64,000 bases of DNA from Ryuthela nishihirai (GCA_038380435.1 JAWZYU010000018.1:48780251-48844250); one strand, 5' to 3'. Positions 34,215-46,270 are shown, counted from the stretch's first letter. A program made the numbers and translations. The notes: generated from the sequence alone by a model not told the origin.

Positions 34215-34375
34215 TCCGGAAGGTTTATAAGGTCACATGAGCTGAGTAAAGGTTAGCCATTGGTGGTGTAGTGGTAGCATAACAGGCAAGTTTCCTGGAG
34301 ACGTGCGTTCGATTCCTCACTCATGGCAAACCCAATTTTGTTTTCAGCTCATTATTTCATGAGTTCCATCTTTAT
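34215..34375 (+). mobile_element. SINE-C, third copy
   Basis: It has the same 5' flank (GGAAGGTTTATAAGGTCACATGAG), the tRNA-like part at 34256-34327 and the tail GGCAAACCCAATTTTGTTTTCAGC then TTTCATGAGTTCC. Two small differences in the T arm (GTGCGTTCGATTCC) weaken the stem. The antisense gypsy spacer frame begins in its tail. Confidence 0.8.
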
Positions 34376-36500
34376 ACTTTATAAACATAACATCCTCAAT
34401 TTTAGTTATCGTTTCTTCTTTACCTTGATTATTGCTTTCACAACAAATATCATCTTCATCATCTATGGCTCTACTTGCTCCTAGATTAATTGTACTCTCC
34501 TCACAATAAACTTTATTATAGTCATTAATTACTCTACAATAATCAACAACTCTATTAGGTAAATCGCTATCTAAACCTAGCTTATTATCATCTTTCTTGC
34601 ATTTAATTTTATCAATACTTACACTATTATTTAATACGCTCTCATGTAAATTGCTAGACTCTATTTCTCTTTCTCTGATATTAATACTCTTACTATCATT
34701 CACACAATATTTCACTTATCATCTAAAGAAATATTTCTTCACTAAATCTAGCTACATTCTGTTCCACCTTAAATTGAATTGCACTATGTGCATCACTGCT
34801 ATTCCTCATATAATTAGGTATGCAAACGTTAGTATTCATAATATTTTCAACCAACATTTCATTTTCATCATTATCCATCTAATATGTCGTTATAGCATTA
34901 CTCTTACTATCACACTGAAATTTATCATTTCTTATATAACCTATATTGCTTTTCTGTACTTGATCAGAGTACATAATATCTAGCGGTGATTGTCCCTGTT
35001 GGTTCTCAGCCAACTTCTCTATGGTGGCGAAACAGTTCGGAATGATTAACGTGTCAATATTCAAATCTATTATCGCACATAAAACTTCACAATTCCGTCT
35101 GTATTCCCTGCCTGATTTCCATCACTAGCTAATATCATAAGGACTTCATAGGGACCTTGATTAACGGAGCTTCCATGCGGTCTTCGAAAGCAGGAACAAA
35201 CTGAATATTTCTCTGAGGTGTCATATATTCTTCAGGGACCAAAGAACCTTTTATAATGTAAGCTTGAGTTCCTGAATCTACGACAGCATTAAAATTTTTA
35301 TCCCCACATTCAACAGAGACAATCGTTAAAGATTCTGTCTTGACAAGGGTCTCTCTACTTCCGGTTATGTATGCTGATCCTTCTATTTAACATCTGATTC
35401 CAATGTCAATAACTGGTAGGTAACATTCCTAACAATTGCACTGCTATTTCAATCTGCAAGATCAGATGGCTGAGTGTTTTCATTTTATAGCTCTGGCCAT
35501 TTTCGCATTCTTGTTGCACTCCCTCTTCAAATGACCTTTTAGATTACTAATAAAGTACCATGGAGAGGAAAAACTCTCATTCTATTTTCTTTTAAACTCA
35601 CTACCTTTGTTTTCCACCAATTTGCTTTGCGGGTTCGAATTTTGGCCTAAATTCCTTTGATTAAAGATTTATTTTGTAGCTGAATGGCCAAATTCGTTTT
35701 CTCTATTTTCCGATTTAAATTTCTTCCTGCAATTAATCTTTCAGGTTCTCTGTGCCTGCAAAAAATTCTCTGCAATTTCGTCAATTTCATGGCAATTTTT
35801 CACAGATTCATTTTCCTGCAACATAGTATGACTTTTCGGATCTGTTGGTAATAGTCTTTAATATTTTCAGCTAACATTAAATCTTTCAATTTCTGGAAAT
35901 TATCTATTTCCCGACTCTTCAGGCAATAATTAAAATGACTTCTCATTGGAGATGAAAATTGAGTCCAGATTTAGGTAGACAACTTAAACATAATATTGAA
36001 TTTCCTTTTGTACTACAACGGAGTCAACTGGCTGTCTTTTAATACGGCAGATTTAATTTTTTCATAATCTTGAACTTCCTCCTCACTCAACAGGGTAAAC
36101 ATCTCGCGCTCTCTCCCTTAGCAATGAAAGGGTGTATTAACATTTCTTGCAAGTCATCCGTTATGTCGTAGAGTTTAAATAATTTATCTATTGTCTCGAA
36201 AGAAGCTAGCAATTCCCCCGCTTTCTTCGGTAAGGAATAGTTATTAGGGTTCAGAATCTTGTGAAACCATGTTAATTTTAGATCCTCCGAATCTGACGAA
36301 CTTTCATTTCCTCGGCTACTATTATTTGCTCTTTCTATACTTAATCTTCCTTCTTCTACATCTAATCGCCTAACTTCTATTTCCCTAACACTTTCTTCTT
36401 TTCTTCTTCCTTCCCTATCTCTTTCTTTCTTCTTCCCATCTCTTTCTTTTTTCTTTCTTCTATATTTCATTTCCAATCTTCTTTCTTCCCTATCTTTTTT

Positions 36501-36794
36501 ATTATCTATTCATTGCCGAAATCTAGGCCTATAGAGCCTTCTATCTGGAAAGAGGAGAAGGAATTTGAAAACTACAAAGATCAGAATGGGAAGTAAAAAA
36601 TTGTGCATGAATGTCAAAGTTATATAGGCTTGATGTTTCCTGTACATATTTTCTTTTTAGTCTCTTTTCTTTCCCGTAGAAGGTGAGATACTTCATTTTC
36701 ATTCTAGGACTTTGTTTTATATACACAAATTATGGTATTAGAGACCATTTCTTTTTCCATTTCCGCTATTTCCCACCGATTTATAGTTGCTTAC
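36501..36794. other. Possible gypsy leader, otherwise unassigned
   Basis: On the minus strand this lies upstream of gag and could be its leader. No LTR end or primer-binding site could be identified. Confidence 0.3.
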
Positions 36795-36796
36795 TA

Positions 36797-36873
36797 TACT
36801 GCTCACAAAAATTAAGAGATATTTCAAAATTAATATGAATCGATAAAAATATCCCTTAATTTTTGCAGCAGTA
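36797..36873. mobile_element. 77-bp mariner-type MITE
   Basis: Left TACTGCTCACAAAAATTAAG and right TTAATTTTTGCAGCAGTA are inverted with few mismatches. TA flanks both ends (36795-36796 and 36874-36875). It is too short to encode anything. Confidence 0.85.
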
Positions 36874-37057
36874 TATTTTGAATTGCTGGCTTCTTCCATA
36901 TTAGGAGAGGGACGTGATCACTCGTGTCTGTAGCTTGTCTAACTTGAGGCATGCAGGTGTGGTCTCAGAGGTAATGATGGGAAGTAAAGGAGGCCCTGTG
37001 CGTTTTCAAGTTGAAAAGTAAACAGTCATTTATTTTTTAAATATTAATTTTCCACTT
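36874..37057. other. No gene recognised
   Basis: Short spacer between the MITE and the LINE tail. Confidence 0.4.
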
Positions 37058-38280
37058 TTAATATTGCTTGTTTTTTTTTCGAAACGGGTACCATTTTAGG
37101 GACAAAAAATTTCTCTTTATTCTGGCTTTGTCATTAATTTCAATGGTTAGGATTCCCTCTTTGTTTTTCTGAAATATATACAGATTGATTTGTGGAGCAT
37201 TGTTTGTTGGGGGTCTGCTTGGGCTTTGAGGGTTTCGGTAGTAGGCTGTTGCTGGCTGACTGTGTAGGTAGGCTGTTGCTAGGTAGAGGTGTTGTTCCAA
37301 GTGGGTATAAGTGCAGCAGAAGGGACTAAAATCTCATCTATGGAAACACCTTTTTTTCTTGTTTAGAAAGAAGATGGAATTTAAATTCTCTGCAGTAAAG
37401 ATGTTCTTCTCATAAATTTTAATAATTCCGTCCAGATTCGGTAAGTTGCAGGAATCGAAGGAGGGCTCAATATATTTTGAAGTGAGAAATCCGTATTACT
37501 AAATTTGCTATGATTTGGTTAAATTTCTTTCTTTCTTCATGATATTTCGGATATTCTGTGAGTATATTGATAATATTTTCTGGTACTTTACATTGTACAT
37601 AGTGAGTGGTGGCCGTTTTATTAAATTTATACATCGTTTCGATTAAATACGTGCTGTTGAACTTCATTCTGGTTATTTCATTTTGCAAGTAGTTCGATAG
37701 TTGATTGAAAATGTCCTTGTTTCTGTTTCCTATTTGGGATTCAATCGAAATTCTATGATTTGCTGTCATCCTTGCTGCTTCAGTATAAATATATCTCTTG
37801 GTGCTGGTCGTGGGCTTTATTTTATGTTTAGTTATCAAATATTGGTTACTGGAGAATGTTTGCTATTTTCTTCAAATTTACTGCTTCTTTGGCTATTTTG
37901 TCAACTATTTCATTTTCCTTTATTCCTGTGTGAGCTGGGACCCATGCTATGCTTATTTTGTTCTAGTGATTGGTGATTGCTGCGTTTATTTCTTCCTTGG
38001 GTCTGATGACTAACATTTGATTGTCTACATTTTTTAAAGATTTTTAATGCCTTCTTTTATTGCAGATCTACAATCGGTAAAAATTGTGAAATTTTGTTTA
38101 TTGAGTTTTTTAGTCCAGTTAATGGTTCTGTCAGGCTACTATTTCTGAGCCCCTAACTGTATTGTTTTCACCAAACCTGAAGCTTTCTTGTATATTATAT
38201 TGAGGGATTGTAAATGCACCACTTGTACTGTTTTTCTAGCGTTGATTTGAATTCTAGGAAAATATTATTATTTATATTAC
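37058..38280 (-). pseudogene. Jockey/I-type LINE: RNase H and C-terminal tail
   Basis: Minus strand. Near 38055-38100 FTIFTDCRSAIKEG carries one RNase H Asp. Near 37890-37950 IAWVPAHTGIKENEIVDKIAKEA carries the His and last Asp of the DEDD set. Downstream, a 123-residue frame (37838-37467) ends EYPKYHEERKKF, as in the LINE tail at 52.5 kb. The frame is broken between these parts. RNase H would remove the RNA strand of the hybrid during element copying. Confidence 0.8.
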
Positions 38281-38309
38281 CTTTGATGCATAAAACCGGT
38301 CAGGCCTAG
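38281..38309. other. Junction of two LINEs in opposite orientation
   Basis: A short tract between the minus-strand RNase H LINE and the plus-strand LINE leader. No target duplication was seen. Confidence 0.3.
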
Positions 38310-39706
38310 CACCTAATGTCCAACCCCACCTTCTCGTGGTGTAGACCGTTAGTTCTTTTCAAAAGTGATACTCTCTTGTGGAAGTGAACAGAAGTGGAGG
38401 ACTGCCAGATTAGTGTGGCCTACTGATCTCGGCAACTATGGCTACTTTTTTTTTTACTTTTCTACCCTGCTGAGGAGTGGTCAACCACACAGGGTCCTGG
38501 TGCTGACCATATAAACCTACTGGACTGATATTTGGCTCTGAGCTTGATTATGGCTCCTGAATTTGCTGCACTGGTGGGCTTCTGTGGAGGGAAAATCTTC
38601 CGCTGTATTTTCTGTTTGTTTGTGGGTTGACAGCCCCAAATGAATAGATTCACAGGATATATTTATCAGCTGGTGGATAATCCTGAGCAGACACCTGAAC
38701 TCTTAGCTTCCCTGGCATCGTCAAATTTTACATTGGAGGAAGTCTTCCAGTGTAGATGGCTTCAGTATTTAGTGGTGGGGGAACGGGTCTTTGCCCCATA
38801 TCTGCGATTAGGGGGCTGTTTGATATTGTCGGCATTACCTCTCGCAATCAACATAGTTTCTTTAAACATCCTATTAACCATTTTCTCTCCATAGGCAGTT
38901 GGAATGTGAGGACTCTGCATAGAGCTTTTTCTCTTGATGTCCTCACACAAGACTTTTACCGTTATAATTTTGATATTCTTGGCCTGCAAGAGATAAGATG
39001 GACAGATAATGGTCAGATTCTTAAACATAATCTTAAATTTCTCTTTCCAGGGTGGAAAGATGAGAAACATCACCAAATTTGTACAATGTAATTCACTATG
39101 TACAATGTAAAGTACCAGAAAATATTATCAATATACTCACCAAGGCGTGGGTCTGCTTCTCAGCAGACACGCTAGTAATGCTCTTCTAGGATATGAGTGC
39201 ATTAATGAAATGTTTCTTACATCAAAATTCCAGACAAGCGTTAAAGACTTGAATGTTATCTGCTGTTATGCCCCCACTGAGGATGCCGATGAGGATGAGA
39301 AGGATAGGTTTTACGGACAACTTCAGGATATTTTGAATTCTGTCAAGATATTACCCTTGTTCTAGGTGACTTGAATGCCAAAGTTGGTACTGACTCTGAC
39401 CTTTGGGGAGGGGTGATAGGCTCCTTTGGTATTGGTAGCTGCAATGGCAATGGGCAACGTCTCCTAAAGGTAAGTAAACTCAATGGTTTCAGAATAACTA
39501 ACACATATTACAAACACCGCGACTTACATAAGTACACATGGGTTTCTCCTGATGGGCTGCATAAGAATATGATTGATTATATATTAATTAGCAACAAATG
39601 GACTAGTTCTGTTAAGAATACCAGGTCATATAGGGGAGCTGAAATTGGATCTGATCATTACCTTGTTAAAAGTGTCTTGCAACTTAAACTTAAAAAGTGT
39701 TGAAGT
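38310..39706 (+). pseudogene. LINE (RTE/CR1-like): leader and endonuclease domain
   Basis: Same family as the element at 25.1 kb. The endonuclease is the best preserved in the window: GSWNVRTLHRAF near 38895, DILGLQEIRWTDNGQ near 38970 (catalytic Glu), CCYAPTEDADEDEKDRFYGQL near 39265, LGDLNAKVGTDSD near 39365, HKYTWVSPDGLHKNMIDYI near 39530 and GAEIGSDHYLVKS near 39640 (the terminal SDH). At least two frameshifts (near 39091 and 39366) separate three frames. The reverse transcriptase is absent because the sequence stops where the giant palindrome starts. A live enzyme of this kind would nick target DNA. Confidence 0.88.
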
Positions 39707-39709
39707 GTA

Positions 39710-42700
39710 AACCATTGCAAAGACATCGCTTTTGCAACAGCAAGAGCAAAGATAAAAAATAAAACTCCCTTCCTATTCCAACAGCTTATTTTAATACTAA
39801 GCCGTTTCAAAAACATCTTGATTGCATCAACATAAGACACACCGATTAAAAACGTTCTTATGAATTTAAACCTGTTTCAAATTCATCCACTTTTCCTTTT
39901 TTAATACTAAACGACTTCAAAGACATATGAACAAGAGATAAAAAAACTTTACTCCCTTCCCAATTCATTAATTTATTCTTCCTTTTTTTTTATTACCAAA
40001 CCGACTCAAAGACATAGTGTTTGCATCAGAACAGTTAAAAAACTCATTTTCTTTTTTATTCCTTACATTTAATTCCAGTATATCCGTTACGCAACTTGGT
40101 CTCAAGTTTAAAACTCCTTTTTATTCCTAATACTTATTGTCGCTGTATCCCCAATTCAGCACATAATTCACTTATGCAAAATATTATTCTTTCCTAGGAA
40201 GTAACGTTACTCAGTAACAATCGATGACAAAATATTATTTGTTCCTCGGAAGAAAAAAATCAACTAATAAAATTATTTGAAAGCAAGAAATCATTTAAAA
40301 AACAACCTTAATTACAAACACTCTTACCGTTTTAAAAATCGCTCTTTCCTCCATTTACAGGTGAACGTGTGATCACAAGACCATAACTCATCGCGCTGAT
40401 GTTGTTGTTGTTGTGTATCCTCTGAGCGGCAGTTTTTGTTTTGCACACCATGGGCGAAATGGCCAGGTCACATGGATCCCGAAGGCTCAGAGAAGGTTGG
40501 GGGAGTGGACCCATAGAACAGCTGTTGGGAGACAGATGGTAGTCTCCTGTCAAGGCCATCCAGCGTGTTCTTTAACGTGCACAGGGTACAGCTCTGCCGC
40601 ACACAAGGCCACGGCTTCACGTCCCATCCGACGGACGGCGGTCTATACAAGCCCATCGGTGTCCCCTACTGACCGTGGGCAGGAAATCTTGCGGAGATAA
40701 ATCTCAACGCTGACCCAGCTGGGACTCGAACCTGGGAACTACAGATTACAAGCCTTACGCGCTACCAACTCAGCCACCCCCACCACATATCGGGCTGATG
40801 AAAATTTATTTCGTGTTGCGGCCCATCGTTAATACACGTATATTCGTGCTCGTTATGTTTATTTATATGGTCAGGTATTCAGTTGTCTTTTATTGGATAA
40901 AAAATAATTCTGTAAATAATTTTTGTACACGGTTGAGTTTTATAAAAACGCTTCTTCGTGTAAAATATACGTTGTTAATGCTAAAAGTAGAAAACAATTC
41001 ATACGTTGCGGGTAGCCTTGCGTTGCGTCTCAAACACTTTAAAGCATCTATCTTTAATTCTATGCCAAGCACAACATGAACTTAACCGTATGTTAATGAA
41101 GGAGGGGAAGGGATATTAGTTTTAACAAATACTACAAAATACACTCATATAATAAGCTATTTAGGATTCAAATCAAATGTGAAATTATAATGCACTTAAT
41201 AAATCGTTTGCCTCACTAGTTCGATATACTGATAAACTTATAAGCTAATCCGTCGAATTTTATTTGCAACTGAATTGATAGTCAAAATTTAGCAAATATT
41301 TACCTTCTGTATTCAAGGAGCATCGATTATATCAGTATATCTGTGGAACAAGCTACGTCAGATAGTTTCTTCGATACGATATTAGTAACAGAAAAAACGC
41401 GCCTCACTAAAAATTTAACAAATAATTTTATAACTCAAAACTTGAAGTAATAAACTTTGGATACGTAAGTAGGAGGTTAATGAGGGTTCTGGACCAGAGA
41501 CGGATCAATGTTAATACTATGGGATCCGCCTCCCATGTGTTTCAAAGCAGAGGCGGCTCATTGTCGCACCTATGAGTCAGAACTCTCACTGTTTTAAGAC
41601 TGTAGTCAGAGAATGTCGAATAAAATACCTCCCTCCACAGGTGTATTAATCTGATATTATATTATTCAGTTAAATTGCATATAATAATTGATATATAACA
41701 GATGGTTTTGAATAACAACTCACTCGTAATTTCCACCAACACCCATCACGGTTTCCGACATCATCACCTCACAAACTTCACCGTTCATCCACCATTTTAA
41801 ATTCCATCATTTTAACTGCAAAGCCCCGAATTTTTCCAAGTTCAGAGTCCGCAATTTTGAATCCTGACGTCGCCACAAACTCCCGCATTTTTTGTCGTAC
41901 ACCCGCTATCTTGGCCCCGCCATTTTGAATCTTGACGTCACCTATTAAAAGTTTTACCTTTAAAACTATTTTTACACAATAGCATTTTTTTATTTACATT
42001 TTCTGCGGGGTAGTCTTTTATTTCAGTTTCTGCGGGATAGTTCTCCTAGTATAAATACGACATCCATCAGTCAGAATCCCCATTCTGTTGTAAGACGTTG
42101 ACAGTGTCAGTTCTCTGCTACTGCGTCTCCGTGATTTTTCAACTGCAATAGTGATAGTTCTCGACGTCCTCGTGTAGTATAAATCGGCTATTTTGCAAGT
42201 TACTGTTTTCGAAATGTATCCATGTGATATATGTTAGAAGACTTTCACGCTCCGGACGAATCTCGTTCGCCATAAGAGAAATCACGATGGAAATAGCCTG
42301 TTTAAAAGTTCTCAATGTGAATCGACATTCTCAAGGAGAGATGACATCCGACGTCATGAGTTATCCCACACCTCCAGGAAAACCTACAAATGCGAAGAAT
42401 GTGCAATGGAGTTTGAAAGAAAAGACAAACTTTTACGCCATCAAAGAAAACCACACAATAATAAGCGAAAGCTTTCCGAAGATGAAATGATTCCATAGAA
42501 GAAACAAAAATCAGACCCTTAAGACCTCTGCCGGTTTACAGAAGAAATGAAAAGGACCCCGTCAACACATAAGCTGATGGCAACGGAACAAACATCTGTT
42601 GACCTCACTTTTTTCCTTGAATCCTCGCGGGAGTCACTCCTAACTCATCTGAAAGAAGAATTGGCAACGAAAGGTAGCATTAAATGGTATCTTGCCGTGA

Positions 42701-42992
42701 AAGTGCGCTTCAGACGAAAAGTTTCCCCTTCTATTTTCGAACACTGCACCCCATTTTTCGGAAGTAACTGTGTCACAAGTCTTCCTACATCATCCCTAAA
42801 CAAAGAACTGGATACAGCGTGCAAGAAGATCAAGACTTCATTTGAAGAATTTGAAGGACCACATAGTGGATGGACACTGGATGCTGTACTCCACGCTGAA
42901 ATGAAAATTGGAAAATATATCCCTCTTGCAGGGTCTAGTTATATCCCTACTCCAAGAGAATTACTGTTAAAACACGCTAATGTCAATGTATG
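39710..42992 (+). repeat. Giant palindrome, left arm
   Basis: The inverse of this arm is found at 43632-45237 and 49562-51028. Anchors: 39711 (ACCATTGCAAAGACA) with about 51027; 40800-40860 with 50290-50345; 41220-41460 with 49570-49820; 42214 with 44416; 42992 with 43632. Coordinate sums stay constant near 86624 in the inner part and shift by the size of known insertions in the outer part. The extreme left part holds about 100-130 bp tandem blocks (TCAAAGACAT, TTAATACTAA). A SINE-A interrupts at 40402-40788. Confidence 0.93.
40402..40788 (-). mobile_element. SINE-A inside the left palindrome arm
   Basis: Complete minus-strand copy; its tail is (ACA)n-like instead of (AACCC)n. Target duplication ATCGCGCTGATG (40390-40401) and ATCGGGCTGATG (40789-40800), one mismatch in 12. 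It is absent from the matching place in the right arm near 50330, so it inserted after the arms formed. Confidence 0.93.
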
Positions 42993-43640
42993 TAATTCTG
43001 ATAAAAAATGTTTTGACTGGTCTGTTTTAGCCTCTTTGTATCCTTCCACAGATCATCCACAACGTCCTATCATCTACATTCATTTAGAAGAAAAATTAAA
43101 CACACATGACCTAATTTTTCCTATAACAATAAATCAAATATCAAAATTCGAAAAAATGAACATTTCTGTCAATGTTTTTGGATGCGAGAAAGAGGTGTTC
43201 CCGCTCTACATCATGTCATTCAGATTTAAAGAGCATGCAAATATTCTTCTGTTATCGGATGATGAAAAGCAGCATTATTGCTCCATTAAGAATATGAGCA
43301 GACTTCTCAGTCCTCTCACTAAACATAAATACTAGGATTTCTATCGTGATTACTGCCTTCACCTTTTCACAAATGAATCACTCTTGAAGGATCATATTCC
43401 CCATTGTCAAGAACATGACCCCAGAGGAATATAATTTCCAATTAAAGAGAAGAAGTGGCAGAAATTCACAAATTTCAAGTTTCAACAGCCCGTTCATTAC
43501 GTGATTTACGCCAACTTTGAATCATTCCTAGTGAAAGTGGACACTTGTATGCCTAAACCTGCAAAATGTCACACCACTATCACGGCAAATCATGAACCCT
43601 GTGGATTTGCATATCTTGTTGTTGGACTTTTACATACATT
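42214..43640 (+). pseudogene. Protein-primed DNA polymerase B-like gene, left copy (5' part)
   Basis: The start at 42214 (MYPCDIC) opens a C2H2 finger that continues KTFTLRTNLVRHKRNH after an in-frame TAG at 42235-42237. Further fingers follow. Then comes a 262-residue open frame (42547-43335) with SVDLTFFLESSRESLLTHL and FRRKVSPSIFEHCTPFF, ended by a TAG after KHKY. Beyond it DYCLHLFTNESLLKDHIPHC is a Cys/His zinc-binding pattern. At about 43500 VIYANFESF sits where protein-primed family-B polymerases have their exonuclease I Asp-x-Glu; here the Asp is Asn. Soon after GFAYLVVG the frame runs into the inverted arm, so the polymerase palm (motifs A-C) is missing. The family link (Polinton/adintovirus-like) is by recognition of this motif order. 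Dead by several lesions. Confidence 0.75.
42993..43631 (+). other. Palindrome spacer (single-copy centre)
   Basis: These 639 bp have no inverse nearby. They contain the second half of the surviving polymerase-like gene part, including the zinc-binding pattern and the exonuclease-I-like motif. A central spacer of gene sequence means that the arms did not arise as ordinary short terminal repeats. Confidence 0.85.
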
Positions 43641-44416
43641 GACAATAGCGTGTTTTAAAAGTAATTCTCTCGGAGTAGGGATATAACTAGACCCTGCAAG
43701 ATGGATATATTTTCCAATGTTCATTTCAGCGTGGAGTACAGCATCCAGTGTCCATCCACTATGTGGTCCTTCAAATTCCTCAAATGAAGTCTTGATCTTC
43801 TTGCACGCTGTATCCAGTTCTTTGTTTAGGGATGATGTAGGAAGACTTGTGACACAGTTACTTCGGAAAAATGGGGTGCAGTGTTCGAAAATAGACGGGG
43901 AAACATTTCGTCTGAAGCGCACTTGCACGGCAAGGTACCATTTAATGCTACCTTTCGTTGCCAATTCTTCTTTTAGATGAGTTAGGAGTGACTCCCGCGA
44001 TGATTCAAGGAAAAAAGTGAGGTCAACAGATGTTTGTTCCATTGCCATCAGCTTATGTGTTGACGGGGTTCTTTTCATTTCTTCTGTAAACCGGCAGAGG
44101 TCTTCAGGGTCTGATTTTTGTTTCTTCTGTGAAATCATTTCATCTTCGGAACACTTTCGCTTATTATTGTGTGATTTTCTTTAATGGCATGGATTTGATG
44201 GAATGGAGTTCTTTCAAACTCCATTGCACATTCTTCGCATTTGTAGGTTTTCCTGGAGGTGTGGGATAACTCATGACGTCGGATGTCATCTCTCCTTGAG
44301 AATGTCGATTCACATTGAGAACTCTTAAACAGGCTATTTCCATCGTGATTTCTCTTATGGCGAACGAGATTCGTCCGGAGCGTGAAAGTCTTCTAACATA
44401 TATCACATGGATACAT
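43632..44416 (-). pseudogene. Protein-primed DNA polymerase B-like gene, right copy (5' end)
   Basis: Mirror copy of the left gene from its start at 44416 to the palindrome centre. It has the same MYPCDIC opening and the same TAG (44393-44395). Frameshifts differ from the left copy around 44170-44210. A 182-residue frame (44138-43590) covers SQKKQKSDPEDLCRF to the PRELLLKHA block, then leaves the gene at the arm boundary. No exonuclease or polymerase motif is present in this copy. Confidence 0.78.
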
Positions 44417-44692
44417 TTCGAAAACAGTAACTTGCAAAATAGCCGATTTATACTACACGAGGACGTCGAGAACTATCACTATTGCAGTTGAAAAATCACG
44501 GAGACGCAGCAGCAAAGAACTGACACTGTCAACGTCTTACAACAGAATGAGGATTCTGACTGATGGATGTCATATTTATACTAGAAGGACTATCCCGCAG
44601 AAACTGAAATAAAAGACTGCCCCGCACCAAATGTAAATAAAAAAAAATGCTATTGGGTAAAAATATTTTAAAAGGTAAAACTTTTAATAGGT

Positions 44693-44850
44693 GACGTCAG
44701 GATTCAAAATGGCGGGGCCAAGATAGCGGGTGTACGACAAAAAATGCGGGAGCTTGTGGCGACGTCAAGATTCAAAATGGCGGGGCCAAGATAGCGGGTG
44801 TAAGACAAAAAATGCGGGAGTTTGTGGCGACGTCAGGATTCAAAATGGCG
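44693..44850 (-). repeat. 68-bp tandem duplication in the right arm
   Basis: Two full units at 44693-44760 and 44761-44828 plus a partial third. They carry GACGTC, AAAATGGCGGGGCC and ATAGCGGGTGT. The left arm has one unit (about 41865-41940). Confidence 0.88.
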
Positions 44851-46151
44851 CACTCTGAACTTGGAAAAATTCGGGGCTTTGCAGTTAAAATGATGGAATT
44901 TAAAATGGTGGATGAACGGTGAAGTTTGTGAGGTGATGATGTCGGAAACCGTGTGGGTGTTGGTGGAAATTACGAGTGAGTTGTTATTCAATACCATCTG
45001 TTATATATCAATTATTATATGCAATTTAACTGAATAATATAATATCAGATTAATACACCTGTGGAGGGAGGTATTTTATTCGACATTCTCCGACTACAGT
45101 CTTAAAACAGTGAGAGTTCTGACTTATAGGTGCGACAATGAGCCGCCTCTTCTTTGAAACACATGGGAGGCAGATCCCATAGGATTAACATTGATCCGTA
45201 TCTGGTACAGAACCCCATTAACCTACTATGTACGTATTACTGTTCCTGGTCAGTCACACCACTGAAAATTAACGTGGGGAATTCACCCTTCTGCAGAAAA
45301 ATGATACTGTAAGAAAAATCACAACACTGATTTACCTGTCATGTAAAAAAAGGCATGTACTTGATTAATGCTCGCGGTCTGATAATTTTTTTTCTTCTTA
45401 TCCTATTATCGCGAACGGTTGGATCAGCGAAGGATTTCAGCTTCCACATGTCGGGAAGTGCATCGGGCCAACTACGCCAGCCGATGAATTTTGCGCTTAA
45501 TTTTCTTGATCGCCCCAATAATGCTTTTACACAGACTTAGTGGCATCTCGATGGTTCGCACTGTTGAAGGATGGAGTCGTTTGCTCTGACATATATATAT
45601 ATGTTGTGATTGGACCTCAGTAAAAGAATTCTGCACTTTTAGACATGTCAGAAAAAATCGATGTTCACACAATCGAGTATAGAGCATATTGGATATAAGT
45701 GACATCAGACAATAAATAAAGTCTTTACAAACTGAACTAAAGCGCCACTCGGAGTGAAATATCCCAAGTCCGCAAATGCTCATCTTAATTAATAGGAAAG
45801 TTTCCTCCATGTACTCTCCTACTTCTTAAATTTAAACTATCCTACTATTGTCACTTAATCTGATGAAATGGCACGGAGACGCACGTGCGAGCAGGAAGCG
45901 CCGTTGCACGGTTCAAAGATCAAGGGTAACTTACCTACTGACCAGTGGAATGGTCCTTCGATATGAAATCAGATAAACGTAGCGTTTCTTAATCCCTTAC
46001 TTATGAGAAGTGCTCTCCATCTTCCATATGGTACAACTCCATGGATTTTATCTTCTTCAAGGATCTTTTCAACACTAATGGCGAAGTGAAATAATTATTC
46101 GCTTAGGAAATGCAGCGCTCAAGCGCTTTGCTGGGCTCATGGAGGGTAGTA

Positions 46152-46270
46152 CAGTCGCTCAAAAAAGTATCCGAACACCACGGTTGATTACAGAATTCAG
46201 AAAAAATATCTGGCAACGATTCTGAATTCTGTAATCAACCGTAGTGTTCGGATACTTTTTTGAGCGACTG
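46152..46270. mobile_element. M1 mariner-type MITE, short copy
   Basis: CAGTCGCTCAAAAAAGTATCC pairs with GGATACTTTTTTGAGCGACTG. TA stands on both sides (46150-46151 and 46271-46272). It is an internally deleted relative of the copy at 6229. Confidence 0.9.

Larger units (their letters stand above)
32721..36500 (-). pseudogene. Ty3/gypsy-like gag-protease remnant
   Basis: Read right to left. A gag-like frame (36476-36087) starts MEMKYRRKKKERDG, a basic N-terminus, then SSDSEDLKLTWFHKILNP and KLYDITDDLQEMLIHPFI. Near 35516-35537 a GHLKREC piece resembles a decayed CCHC zinc knuckle. At 35271-35283 the protease motif VVDSG sits in a stretch reading VECGDKNFNAVVDSG, then IIKGSLVPEEY. An acidic, low-complexity spacer (34715-34344) follows. 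No reverse transcriptase, RNase H or integrase and no LTRs were found. The tRNA-like repeats at 33.75-34.37 kb interrupt it, and SINE-B abuts its left end. In a live element these proteins form the particle and mature it; this copy is dead. Confidence 0.65.
43632..45237 (-). repeat. Giant palindrome, right arm, inner part
   Basis: Inverse of about 41470-42992. It includes the presumed promoter region of the gene (AT-rich TTATATTATTCAG, TATAAATACGACATCC inverted). A 68-bp unit (GACGTCAGGATTC…) at 44693-44828 is present twice here but once on the left. The arm is cut at 45237 by the 4.3-kb insertion. Confidence 0.92.

Noticed and set aside
33956..34327. Functional tRNA genes
   Set aside because: The acceptor and T arms fold, but the anticodon loop lacks the invariant U, the copies differ at stem positions, and they share a 3' repeat flank.
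34597..34983. 128-residue hydrophobic plus-strand frame
   Set aside because: It is antisense to an acidic, AT-rich gypsy-like spacer; the apparent membrane-like composition follows from that.
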